Notes under the pieces: generated by a model
Database searches by the model: none
Seen by the model: only the letters and a program-made list of their open reading frames with translations
Told to the model about the DNA's origin: nothing
Source of the DNA: Oscarella lobularis
Lineage: Eukaryota > Porifera > Homoscleromorpha > Homosclerophorida > Oscarellidae
Assembly (NCBI RefSeq): GCF_947507565.1
Contig: NC_089179.1
Span: forward strand, 1,612,681 to 1,676,680
Length of the DNA stretch: 64,000 nt
Direction of reading: 5' to 3'
Shown here: positions 11,301 to 21,803 of the stretch, one piece after another
How positions within the stretch are numbered: position 1 is the stretch's first letter
How the letters are laid out: every line of letters begins with the position of its first letter
Translations under genes and position numbers: made by a program

Positions 11301-12722
11301 GAATATTGGTCGGATCTCGGTACGAGTCGTCGGCGGCAATCTGCATCTTTTCCGCTATCCACGCTTCGACTTCGTCGACGTCGCGATCGAAGCACTGCTT
11401 CTGATACGACTGATCGAGCATGACGCGACGCAGGGCCGAGCGTTCGACGAGCGCTCTCCGACGCTCGAGAACGCCGTCGCAAACGGATTGAACGTGCTCG
11501 GACGCATAATGATCTAAAGGAAAAGAAATGAGAGAGATGAAGTGTCTCCGGAGGTGGTATACCATCCGAAACGAGTCGACGAGCAAATTCCGTCAACGAC
11601 GTAATCTTCTCCTCCTGAGCGGCGAGAGACTTTTCGAAATCGTCGTGTTTCTTCTGCAGCGCTTCGACCGTGTCGAGAGAGTCGCCCAAGTCGTCTTCGC
11701 AGCCGCTGAGAAACAGTTCCCTCGCCGCCGTCCACTTTTCGGCGGCGCTCGCGTCGCGTTCGAATTTCTGCAATTCGAGACATTGGAGAAATTCGTGTCG
11801 TCTCGCTTTCCAAAGTTCGTCGAGCTTCGTTCTCTCGTCGTCGAGCGTGCGAATATTCGTCGATATTTCGTCTTTGGCGTAGTGATCCGTATCGACGAGA
11901 TTTTCGCCGAAGGCGAGCGCGCCGCTAATGCCGCCCTTTCGCGTCTCGATTTCGCTTCGCATTTCCTGATGACGTTGAACGAGCGCTTCGGCTCCCGGCA
12001 CGTCTTTGGCGAGCTCGGCCGAGCTGATTTGCTCGCTCGTCTCGCGAATCCACGACATGAGATCTCGAAAGTCGTTGACGAACTTTTCCAACGCCTGAGA
12101 GAGACGAAGAGTCTCTTCCAATTTGCGTCTGCGAAAGAAGAATGAAAAGGAGCAAATCAAAGGAGAGAAAGAAAAAAATCTTTTTTTTTTTGATACCCTC
12201 GCTCGTTCGACTTGTCGTGAAGATGACGCCACGTCTCTTCTAAATGCCGCAGGGATTCCTGCAGCTCGTCGGCGCTGTAGTGATTCGCGGCGACGAGCTC
12301 CTTTCCCATTTGCCGCAAGTTTGCGTACTCGGTCTGCTTTGCTGCCAATTCGGCGTCGAATGCTTGTTGTTTTCGCAGCTGAGCCTGCACAGGAAGAAAT
12401 GCGTCACGTGAGCCGAATTATTACGCTCCACCCCCTTCGGCGAAACCTGCAAATTCGTCGGATCTTTGTACGATTCGTCGATGGCGAATTCCATCTTTTC
12501 GTTGATCCAGCTTATCATATCGCGTTCGTCTTTTTTGAAGACTTGCAGTCGATAGGAGTCTTCGAGCAGAGCTCGTCGAGAGGCTGCCTGCTTCTTCAGC
12601 GTCTCCCAGCGATCCAGAGCGGCTTGGCGGCATTGTAGAATTGTTTCCAAGCTGTTCACCTCTTTGCTGTCAACTTTTTCAGCGGCGGCGGCGGCGCTTG
12701 TTGTTGAAGTAGCGCGATTCAT
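8360..12722 (-). CDS. Alpha-spectrin-like protein, shortened, no SH3 or EF-hands
   Basis: Membrane-skeleton protein built of three-helix spectrin repeats. The N-terminus after ATG 12722 is alpha-type: a partial first repeat, LLEDSYRLQVFKKDERDMI...SYKDPTNLQ. The next exons match, in order, alpha repeats 5 and 6 (DFRDLMSWIRETSEQ, DLGDSLDTVEALQKKHDDFE), 7 (SYRDPTNIQ), 8, 9 (QYYADANEAESWVEDN), and then 10 to 14 (FLSDTRDLVSWMRDM). The SH3 domain that splits repeat 9/10 in other animals is absent. The frame ends at 8360 inside the following repeat, right after AAQEEKVKTLDEHAKKLL. Roughly 1,150 residues are coded, against about 2,470 in full alpha-spectrin, so repeats 2-4, the last third and the calmodulin-like domain are missing. 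There are about 13 short introns. It may be a shortened paralogue; an assembly fault is also possible. Confidence 0.82.
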
Positions 12723-12907
12723 AGTCGCAAATACGGGAATTGCAAAACGCCCCCTTCTAAGGTTCAATTATATACATCGCCTAAATTTAAATTTATTTTT
12801 CACTAAAAGTATCTTAAAATTTAAATGCCAGAGTTTATCTCAAGCCCCGCCTTTACCGAAGCATCTGGCGCGGAAGGACCAGAATTATCCGGGTCATTTT
12901 TCCGTCA
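12723..12907. promoter_or_regulatory. Divergent promoter region, spectrin / ABHD11
   Basis: 185 bases between start codons. The middle is AT-rich (about 12770-12830, repeated AAATTTAAAT). No clear TATA box is assigned. Confidence 0.35.
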
Positions 12908-14011
12908 TGCAACGTTCTCTGTACGCCAATTCTCGGGTGTTACGGTGTGTTCGTCTCTCTGAATAAATTCATTATTTGAGAAAAGTCTTTCAGAGGCTGT
13001 CAGATTGTGCTAAGTCGCTCTCTGCGTTTGACATGGCAGGAATTCGACCCGCCGTCGCGAACGAGCTCCCCTCTCTCTCCTTTCGTGATATCTCACGGCA
13101 TGCTAGGAAACAAAAGAAACTGGACAACAGTAGGAAGAATTCTTGCCGAGAAAACGAGCAGAAAAGTACCATCATGATCCAAATGTGGAGCATAATTCTT
13201 TTGCAAGAATTTTTGAGGTCTATGCCGTTGATCTTCGAAATCACGGTCAAAGTCCTCATTCAGACGAAATGACGTTTTTTTCGATGGCAGAGGATGTCGT
13301 TGAATTCTGCCGTCATCACGACATTGCTAGCTCCATCCTGATAGGCCACAGCATGGGCGGTCGAGTGGCTATGACGGTTGCCCTGACACGGCCGGAGATT
13401 GTCGATAGACTTGTGATTGTAGATGCAAGTCCAAGTCCAAAGCTCGGGACGCGATGGAATTGGGTTATGAATGTTCTTCGTGCAATGAATCAGCTCGATT
13501 TGAGCAAGGTGAAAAATCAGATGGACGCAGATGCAAAATTGAGACCCTTAATTGAAGTATGGCTCTGACTCCGGTGCATTTGATAATATTTAACCTGGGA
13601 GCTATTTATCTAGGACAAAGGGCTTCGGCAGTTTGTATTGACGAATTTGAGAAAGAATGCACGACATCAATACGAGTGGGCAGCCAACGTCCCCGTAATG
13701 TTGGCTTCAGAAAAGCAGCTGTTCACCTTTCCAACATTTACAACCCAGTTCACTAAAGATACCCTCTTCGTCGGCGCTCTAAAACCCAATACACTCGAGT
13801 AAGTCTCCCGCTTCAGTCAGCCTTATCACAACAATTAGTGCACGCCTTTAGACCCGAACTCGACTACATAATGGATCTGTTTCCGACGGCCAAAGTACGG
13901 TATCTAAACACGGGTCACTTTGTCCACCACGAGGACCCCAAAGGCTTCGTGGAACTCATAGACGCGTTTGTCGATCCGAATCGTACTCAAGACGTTCCCC
14001 ACCTTTATTAG
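12908..14011 (+). CDS. ABHD11: Mitochondrial alpha/beta hydrolase ABHD11
   Basis: Serine hydrolase of the mitochondrial matrix. In mammals ABHD11 protects the lipoylated 2-oxoglutarate dehydrogenase complex. Exon 1 (12908-) gives a basic MQRSLYANSRVLR presequence. Exon 2 carries the oxyanion segment SHGMLGNKRNWTTVGRILA. The next exon carries YAVDLRNHGQSPHS, diagnostic for this subfamily, and the nucleophile elbow GHSMGG. Later exons give IMDLFPTAKVRYLNTGHFVHHEDP, with the catalytic histidine in TGHFVH, and end at TAG 14009-14011. Exon 2 is read in the frame that gives SHGMLG; the other frames are interrupted or do not match the family. The length of about 300 residues fits. The 3' end faces selenoprotein M, and the SECIS of that gene begins 11 bases past this stop. 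Confidence 0.87.
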
Positions 14012-14021
14012 AACATATACA

Positions 14022-14093
14022 CTTCCACAAAAAAAAAAAATCAACTATCAGACCATTAAGAATTTTAGACTGACAGCGTCATAAACGTGGAAA
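14022..14093 (-). ncRNA. SECIS-like element of selenoprotein M mRNA
   Basis: RNA fold on the minus strand, 64 bases after the SELENOM stop. The lower helix pairs TTTCCAC (14093-14087) with GTGGAAG (14028-14022). The SECIS core has ATGA at 14082-14079 opposite TGAT (about 14043-14040). The upper helix pairs CTGTCAG (14076-14070) with CTGATAG (14051-14045), seven pairs with one G-U. The apical loop holds an AAAA run at 14066-14063, about 12 bases after the ATGA. This is the eukaryotic SECIS plan: AUGA, helix, AA in loop, GA. The 3' side of the internal loop is an unusually long U run. Pairing was done by eye. Confidence 0.75.
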
Positions 14094-14156
14094 TGCACAG
14101 TTGTAAGTAAAAGTAGAAAACGATCAGTCACTTCGCCGTCGGACGAGCTATTTTTT

Positions 14157-14756
14157 TTAGAGATCTCCATTTCCCTGCGAATTTTGTCTCGGAAATCCGT
14201 GCGTTTCGAGAACGTTCCCGATTTCCGATTCAGTCATCGCTGCGATGTCGACGCGCTAAAAAATACGTTTTTTTCGTCGCGACGATGCTCGATCGACTCG
14301 CCTTGACAATCTCATCCTGATCATCTCGAAAGACTATATCCGGGTTGGCGCCCGGAATGTACTTTATTTCGACTCCTTCAGTGGGAACCGGAACCAGTTA
14401 ATTAAGGCAACTACGATACAGAATCGAAAAGACGCGACAAATTGAAGAAAGGATATTAGTGTGGTAAGTGTTCGTTTATGAAGCGCTTCACCTACACGAC
14501 AATTGTAGACGGGTTAGTTAGGGGATCGATGGAGGAGAGATCGCGTTGTTTCGTACCTTCGGAAGCGAATTCAGACGTCATCCACCGCACGTCTTTGCGC
14601 GAAAAACGGAACGGAAGTTCGAGATTGCGAAAATGTTGCGGCCCCCCTCCCCTTTACCTCGACGCGCGCCTTCGTGATCGTCTGATCGGCGTCGTCGTCG
14701 CCGCGAGACACGGCGCAGAATGCGACGAAGAGAAAGGAAGCGAGAAGAAGGCGCAT
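14157..14756 (-). CDS. SELENOM: Selenoprotein M (Sec-containing ER thiol-redox protein)
   Basis: Small thioredoxin-fold selenoprotein of the ER lumen. Five exons: 14756-14658, 14592-14557, 14491-14457, 14380-14302, 14255-14157, giving 115 residues with Sec. Exon 1 codes a signal peptide (MRLLLASFLFVAFCAVSRG) and TKARVE. Exon 2 opens TCGG followed by in-frame TGA at 14580-14578, that is, the family's CxxU redox motif, then RLNSLPK. Exon 3 gives VKRFINEHLPHY, exon 4 EGVEIKYIPGANPDIVF, and exon 5 RVDIAAMTESEIGNVLETHGF, all aligning without gaps to the family. Intron 3 (14456-14381) starts ATATCCTTT and ends AC. Intron 4 (14301-14256) starts GCGAGT. A normal ORF search misses this gene because of the TGA. 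It shares a 93-base promoter with RAB35. Confidence 0.9.
14381..14456 (-). other. AT-AC (U12-type) intron in SELENOM
   Basis: A 76-base intron beginning ATATCCTTT, a perfect match to the minor-spliceosome 5' site, and ending CCCAC. A branch-like CCTTAATTAAC lies about 17-22 bases from the 3' end. Removing it joins HLPHY to EGVEIKYIPG in frame, as the protein family requires. Confidence 0.85.
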
Positions 14757-14849
14757 CGATCGGAAGAGTTCGTGCAGCACGTGACTCTATATCCCGTATA
14801 GCTGGTTTCTCCGCAGACTGTCTTTTTCGATTCCGCCTCCGCGTCGACG
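14757..14849. promoter_or_regulatory. Shared promoter of SELENOM and RAB35
   Basis: 93 bases between divergent ATGs at 14756 (minus) and 14850 (plus). No TATA box is seen. Confidence 0.5.
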
Positions 14850-15797
<948 letters not shown>

Positions 15798-15984
15798 CTA
15801 TTCTTATTATCATCTAATGTTAGCAAACCTATTTTGTTGTTTTTTTCCCCCGCGCACACTTTGTGTGTACATATCGTAACTACTCGTTTCGTTCTCTTTC
15901 TAAAAAATCGTGCTAAATTTAACGCGCGCTACGCAACGAAGAAGGGGGAGAGAATTTCTTTCATTCGTCTCCGGCGCCTCCCCG

Positions 15985-17370
15985 ATGCCGTCGCGAATTG
16001 AATACCAATCGGAGCCTCTTCTCTCTAACGGATCAGCGAAGGATGACGATAGAAACGAGAAGACCGTTCCCAGCGACGATTTCTTCAAACTGCAGCATCG
16101 AACTCGCTTTCTCTCTACAAAACTGTTCGTCGGCACCTTCGCGATCGCCTACGCCGCCCTCACAATTCTAATCCAAGTGAAAAAAGACGATTGGCAACCG
16201 CCGCTGAAAATGTTTCGCGGCAGCGCTCTTCTCATCGCTCTCTGTGCGCTTCTTCCCGTCAATCGAACGGCGTGGCACAAAGCGCGACTCGACTACGGCG
16301 AGATGTTCTTTCCCAGTGAAAACACGAGTACAGTTGCCACGCCCACCGCAAAACTACTTACACCGATACGCGCGTTCGCTGCCCTGTGGACGCTTTTCTT
16401 CGTCGTTTTCGTTTGCACCGCTCACGTAAGTCGCGCGTTTTATCTTTCGTGGTCTCTCGTCGTGTGGGCGCTTCTCCTTTTATTCGCTATTCTCGTTTGC
16501 CGCCGAATTCCTCTACTTCCGCTCGTCGAATCGCGACGTTGGTTAGCGCGCGTTCTCCTGCGAATTTTCACCGCTCCCCTATGGGAAGTGGAATTCGCCG
16601 ACTTTTGGGTCGCCGATCAGCTATGTAGTCTCACTCAAACGATGATCGATTTGGAATTTTCTTTGTGTTACGCATTTGTCGATTATCCGGGAAATGGACC
16701 CGAAGTATGTAATTGCCCCAAAGCGCATTTATCCTGCGTACAGCCTAACGTCACTGCCCCTTACTATAATTGGATACGACCGGCAATTGCGTGTCTTCCC
16801 TCATATTGGCGATTTTTACAATGCATGCGCATTTTTCTTTGCAAACGACCAGGGGATGCGAAACGAAATTTCTCTCAATTAATCAACGCTGGAAAATATT
16901 TGTCGCAATTTCCGGTCATTATTTTTTCGACTCTGTACGGTTTGGCCTCCGCAAGAGAGGACAATCCAAACAACCTGACCCCTAGTAACTCCACGTACTT
17001 TTACTTGTGGATCGTTTCGTCTGTAGTCCACAGTCTCTATGTTTTCGTATGGGACGTGGTCATGGACTGGGGTCTTTGCACGGGGTCGTGCTGCTGTAAA
17101 AATTGCGTGTTGTCACGACGTTTGTACTATAAACGACGGTGGTGCTATTACGGAGCTATTGGATTAGATTTTCTACTGAGATTTTGCTGGTCATTCAAAC
17201 TGTCTATCCAGTTTGGTATTCTACGAAATACGAGCAATGATCTCATTGTAGCAATACTTGCGATGCTTGAAGTGATTCGGAGATTCATTTGGAATTTCTT
17301 CCGCATCGAAAATCAACAATATACAAACGATCGGGTCTTGATCAGTCGTACTATGCAACCTATAAATTAA
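15985..17370 (+). CDS. EXS-domain membrane protein without SPX (XPR1/ERD1-like)
   Basis: Single-exon gene of 461 residues. I chose ATG 15985 (MPSRIEYQSEPLLSNG), because the frame upstream has no ATG; the acidic dileucine-like EPLL may be a sorting signal. Several hydrophobic spans follow (TKLFVGTFAIAYAALTIL; ALWTLFFVVFVCTAHV; SWSLVVWALLLLFAILV). The C-terminal half is an EXS domain: ADQLCSLTQTMIDLEFSLCY, YWRFLQCMR, LINAGKYLSQFPVI, and VVHSLYVFVWDVVMDWG. Animal XPR1 exports phosphate and carries an N-terminal SPX domain; none is present here. The layout is closer to yeast Erd1, an EXS-only Golgi protein linked to phosphate recycling. No introns, unlike nearly all neighbours, so it may be a retrocopy-derived gene. 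Confidence 0.8.
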   Translation: MPSRIEYQSEPLLSNGSAKDDDRNEKTVPSDDFFKLQHRTRFLSTKLFVGTFAIAYAALTILIQVKKDDWQPPLKMFRGSALLIALCALLPVNRTAWHKARLDYGEMFFPSENTSTVATPTAKLLTPIRAFAALWTLFFVVFVCTAHVSRAFYLSWSLVVWALLLLFAILVCRRIPLLPLVESRRWLARVLLRIFTAPLWEVEFADFWVADQLCSLTQTMIDLEFSLCYAFVDYPGNGPEVCNCPKAHLSCVQPNVTAPYYNWIRPAIACLPSYWRFLQCMRIFLCKRPGDAKRNFSQLINAGKYLSQFPVIIFSTLYGLASAREDNPNNLTPSNSTYFYLWIVSSVVHSLYVFVWDVVMDWGLCTGSCCCKNCVLSRRLYYKRRWCYYGAIGLDFLLRFCWSFKLSIQFGILRNTSNDLIVAILAMLEVIRRFIWNFFRIENQQYTNDRVLISRTMQPIN

Positions 17371-17438
17371 CTTATACTTATTATTTAATCGAGGCCCTGC
17401 CTGATTTTATTGATGCTATTTCTTAGTTTATTTATTTA

Positions 17439-19000
17439 TTAATCGTTATTCTCTTCTTTCAAGATTTGTTCATAAAGGGCTTTTGCGTTTTTGTCGCCTA
17501 CGGACGCTTCCAAGTAAAACTGCTTTGCCGTCTGTCGATTCTTTTCGACTCCCAGTCCACTGTAGTACATGTTTCCTAGGTTCACTAGGGCTGGCGAGAA
17601 CTCCTGCTTTGCCGCTTCGTGAAAGCAAGCGGCGGCCTTGGCGAAATCAACGTTGACGCCCTTTCCCATGAAATATTGGCACCCAAGGTTATACTGGGCA
17701 ACAGGTAAACCTGATGTGGTACGTAACTAAGGGTATGAGGAATGGGTTCCTTACCAGATTGCGATGCTATCTGGAGATGATGAAATGCTTTAGATTCGTC
17801 TTTTGTAACGCCCTTGCCGTGGTTGTAGCAGTGAGCCATCGACATGTGAGCATGCATGTCACCTGTATAGAGTTTGGAAGGAGTTAATTAGTACGTCTAG
17901 TTGGCCCACTTCCTATGTACCCATTTCAATGCCCTTTTGAAAGCACTCAATGGCATCTAGGGGACCCTTGCCTTCAATGATTTCATTCAAGTAGAGATTC
18001 CCTTGAGATTAATTAAAGAGTTTAAAAATGACTGCACGGTATGATTTTATATACCAATGGCGTTGTGAGCTTGCACAATGCCGTTCTTTGCACTGAGCTG
18101 GAAGTCAATGATAATCACTGTATTTTCTGCTAGATACAATATGTGCACGTACTCTGTAGAGTTGCAGAGACTTTTCAGCATTCTTCTCGACACCCAAGCC
18201 AGCACTGTACATTCCAGCCAAAGCAAACTACGTTCACCCCAATTAGAAGTCCTAGCATTATTGTTACAGAGCTCACAACCTGAGCGTAAGGATGACCCCC
18301 TCGAGAGAGCTCACTAAACAACGTTGCAGCCTCAGACGGATCAGGAGTAACACCTTGGCCTAAACACCTTACTCGTTAGTAACAAAAATCCGTATGAAAT
18401 TGATGATAAGTCTCAGAACCTTGCCTAAGGAGTTGAGCATATGTATATTTGGCATTGATGTTGCCTTGCATGGCCGCACTCCTGAACAATGGTGCAGCCA
18501 GGTGAACTACATCACTTCCAGCTGTGCAAAATGATACAGTTTCAATTGAATTTATTTTTCAAGTTATACTGTGCTTTGCACCTCTTTCTTGAGAACTGTA
18601 TATGTCAGTTGCTAATTCTACAACGTTTTGACTATCCACTATTATTTAATATTAATTAGACGTAAATTATGGCCGGGGCTTTACTTTCTTCCATGGTTTT
18701 TTTGACGTCATCGTCTGTTGCGTTGCCCGCGAGAACGTTGTCTAGAATCGTGTCGAATAGATTCGTTTGGCTTTTTCTAATAATTTCGTCTTTTCTAGAA
18801 TCGATTCGATTCAAAACGCTACTCCTCAACTGGCCAATATCGACTGAAAATAAATCGCCCGTTATCGTGTCAAAAACTAGCGCAAGTGCTCAACTGGATG
18901 TAACATCAACATTGGAAAGTCTTCTTCTTAAGATCTGTGCTCGATTGCAGTGCCAGATCGGCGCTCTTCTCGAAAGAAAAAGTGCAACACGTCGGGACAT
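17439..19000 (-). CDS. Sel1-like repeat protein, 5' end unresolved
   Basis: Protein with tandem Sel1-type (TPR-like) repeats. Clear units include HMSMAHCYNHGKGVTKDESKAF, NLGCQYFMGKGVNVDFAKAA, and LVNLGNMYYSGLGVEKNRQTA; the stop is at 17439. Each repeat tends to sit in its own exon. Upstream is a helical region, LRSSVLNRIDSRKDEII...DTILDNVLAGNATDDDVKK. The frame can be followed further up to ATG 19000 with a basic, presequence-like N-terminus (MSRRVALFLSRRAPIW), but a TGA at 18892-18890 interrupts it and I could not find a convincing intron to remove it. The true start may instead be another short 5' exon. Mitochondrial location is a guess. Specific orthology is not assigned. Confidence 0.65.
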
Positions 19001-19037
19001 CGCGCCTGGTTGCTATCAAACTCTCGCATTCTTCAAG
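19001..19037. promoter_or_regulatory. Shared promoter, Sel1-repeat gene / PRPF19
   Basis: If the minus-strand start at 19000 is right, only 37 bases separate it from the PRPF19 ATG at 19038. Confidence 0.3.
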
Positions 19038-21676
19038 ATGGCGCTAACTTGTGCTCGTAAGTGCGTCGAAAACCGCCCTCTTCACTTTCCGACCAATTCG
19101 CACGTATTCAGTATCGAACGAAGTGCCCGAAGATCCCGTTCTGTCGCCCGCATCCAACTGCATATTCGAACGGCGTCTCGTCGTAAAGTACATCACCGAA
19201 AACGGCACCGATCCCATCAGCGGCGAGCCTCTATCGGAAGAAAATCTCATCGAAATAAAAAGTGAGCCCTATACGAGCCGCGATCGCACGCAAAAGCGAC
19301 GAAAAACTCCCCGACACGTGTTCCTAACGCGCGTCGCGTTCAGCGAGCCCGATCGTTCGACCGAGGCCTCCGTCTGCAACCAGCATACCGGCAATTTTGA
19401 AATTACTCCAAGACGAATGGGTACGCTATAGAGGATAAAACGAAAAAAATCGATTCGCATCGCGTGCGCTAGGACTCGTGCATGTTGCACAGTTTCACGC
19501 TAAGGCAACAGTTGCAAACGGCGAGACAAGGTAGTGGGGGATCGGTTCGTGGCAGACGTTTAGTTTAGAAGCGTTCCTTTTTTTTTGTAGAATTGTCGCA
19601 TGCATTGTATCAACACGATGCCGCTTGTCGCGTCATCGCTCGGCTTACTAAAGAGCTAGCAGCGGCCAAAGAAGGTACCGGGGTTACGTGATAATCTTGT
19701 GTGATAGGAGTTTTTTTTTTTTTTTGTAGCGTTGGCTTCGCTGAAGCCTCAGGCTGAAATCAATGTTGTCAATGAGGAAGAAGGCGGCATGGAAGTGGAG
19801 GCTAATCCTGAAGAAATGACGGAAGCAGCCGTACAAAAGGTACAGCTGCGCAATCGTGTAGTTATTATTTATTTATTTGTTGTTTTTAGCTTGATGAGAC
19901 AGCAGCTCATCTTACAGCAGAAAGGAAGAAGGTATTAATGAATGAATGAATGAATTTCTTCATATGTCACAGTGTTCTTTTTTTTTCTATTAATAGCGTC
20001 GCAACAGGCCTCCTGAAGGACTGGCTTCGGCTGACACAATTAGAGAATTTCACGAGACTTCATCTCACCCAGTACGGATCAAAGAAGAAACTCCGCCTAT
20101 AATAAGTTCAAATTTCTCCTAGGGACTACACAGTGCAAGCAAGCCAGGCATACTTGCCTTGGACGTATCTCTTGCCAATCCGGACAGAATCATAACAGGT
20201 CTTCGCTACGTGTACGAAGAAGGGTTCCTCTTATTGACAAGCACGTTTAGGTGGAGCTGACAGCCGCGCAGTCGTCTTTGACAAGTCGACCGAACAAGTT
20301 GTGGCTACTTTGAAAGGACACTCCAAGAAGGTCACAAGCGTTCTGTTCCATCCAAACCCGGTTACCATAGAACAAAGGGGAGGGCTTTCTTGTTGTTTTA
20401 TGGCTGCCACTAGGACGTTGTCTTTACTGGCTCTCCTGATTCTACTGTCCGTGTCTGGTCTGTTGCGGATAGTTCGTGCTCTCTCATCATCAAGGTATTG
20501 ATAGTTCATTTCTCCTCTCCCTCAATTGTTTGTGTTTGTGATGAATAAGTTAATTCACCATCTTTCGGATGAGAATTTCATTGATTACACCATAACTCTC
20601 TTTCTGATACGCGACTACGTTCTCCCCCCGCGGCTTGCGCGTATTCACGCAGCCAGATTTTTTGGGTACCTGGTTTTTCTGTTGCTAGGCTCACCAGAGT
20701 GGCGTTACAGGCATATCACTTCATGCCACTGGTGCGTAATGTCTCTTGGCCCACCCGTATACATTATAAAATATTTGCGTCTGTCATAGGGGATTACCTG
20801 CTCAGCTCATCCACAGATGAAGTACTACTTCAAAATTAGCCTATACGAATAGTCATAGTAGCATTTTTTGTGCATATTAGCATTGGGCCTTTTCTGATAT
20901 TCACTCCGGTAGTGTACTGGCAAAAGTGGCAGATCCTGATTCGAGTGGTAACGAGACGATTGAAAATGTGTTCTTACTTGACGTTTTTTTGGCTTTGTAT
21001 AGCTCTGACGTGCAGCCAGTTTCATCCTGATGGTTTAATTCTTGGCACAGGGACAGCAAACAGGTTTTACTTAGTTGCTGTGTGTAGTTGGTTTTCTATT
21101 TTTTTTTCTTAGTGTGATCAAGATCTGGGATCTGAAGGAAAAGGCTAATGTGGCCAATTTTCCTGGACACTCTGGACCAATCACGTCCATCTCGTTTTCT
21201 GAAAACGGGCAAGTTTATCGCGCTCAATTTCAGGTATTTTTTTTATTCTTGCGCTTGTGCAGATACTATTTGGCTTCATCCGCTGAAGACTCCCTCGTAA
21301 AATTATGGGATCTTCGTAAGCTGAAAAACTTCAAGACCCTTTCCCTACCGGAGGGATACGTGGTAAAGGCAGTCACGTTTGATCAGAGTGGAACATACTT
21401 GGGCATAGCAGGATCAGACATTCGGTGAGAAAGAAAGAGGAGGCCCCTTTGAGAAAGATCTTTTTTTCTCTCTTTCATAGGGTCTACATTTCGAAGCAGT
21501 GGGATCAGCTGGTGCAGTTAACGGGTACTTTGAGTGAAAATTAAGAATTTCAATATAGAATTTTTTTGATTCTTTTAGACCATGGACAATTGGCTACTGG
21601 AATGAAGTTTGGTAGAAATGCAGCTTTCATAGCGTCAGCTAGTCTGGACAGAACCGTCAAGTTTTACGGGCCGTAG
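19038..21676 (+). CDS. PRPF19: Pre-mRNA processing factor 19, U-box E3 ligase
   Basis: Core of the spliceosomal NineTeen complex, acting as a U-box ubiquitin ligase. Exon 1 gives MALTCA. Exon 2 carries the U-box: [21 protein letters not shown] and [20 protein letters not shown]. Next come the tetramerising coiled coil ([23 protein letters not shown]), [10 protein letters not shown], an acidic linker, and seven WD40 blades over many exons: [106 protein letters not shown], and [16 protein letters not shown]. The stop is at 21674-21676. Human PRPF19 is 504 residues and this is about equal. More than ten short introns. Confidence 0.95.
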
Positions 21677-21803
21677 AGAACATGCGAGTCTGACAATTTG
21701 ACCTTTAATATGCTCGTTATTAAAATAGGAAATTCTTCACGATCCCCGCCCGTTCCACCTCCCCCACCACGCCTCGCCCCTTTGCGCGCACGCGCGTTAT
21801 TGA

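Noticed and set aside
11528-12145. 205-residue plus-strand ORF
   Set aside because: Antisense of spectrin repeats. The heptad pattern of the minus strand makes long open frames on the other strand.
14578-14580. TGA in SELENOM as a pseudogene mutation
   Set aside because: It falls precisely at the selenocysteine position of the family, the frame is open on both sides, and a SECIS-like fold follows.
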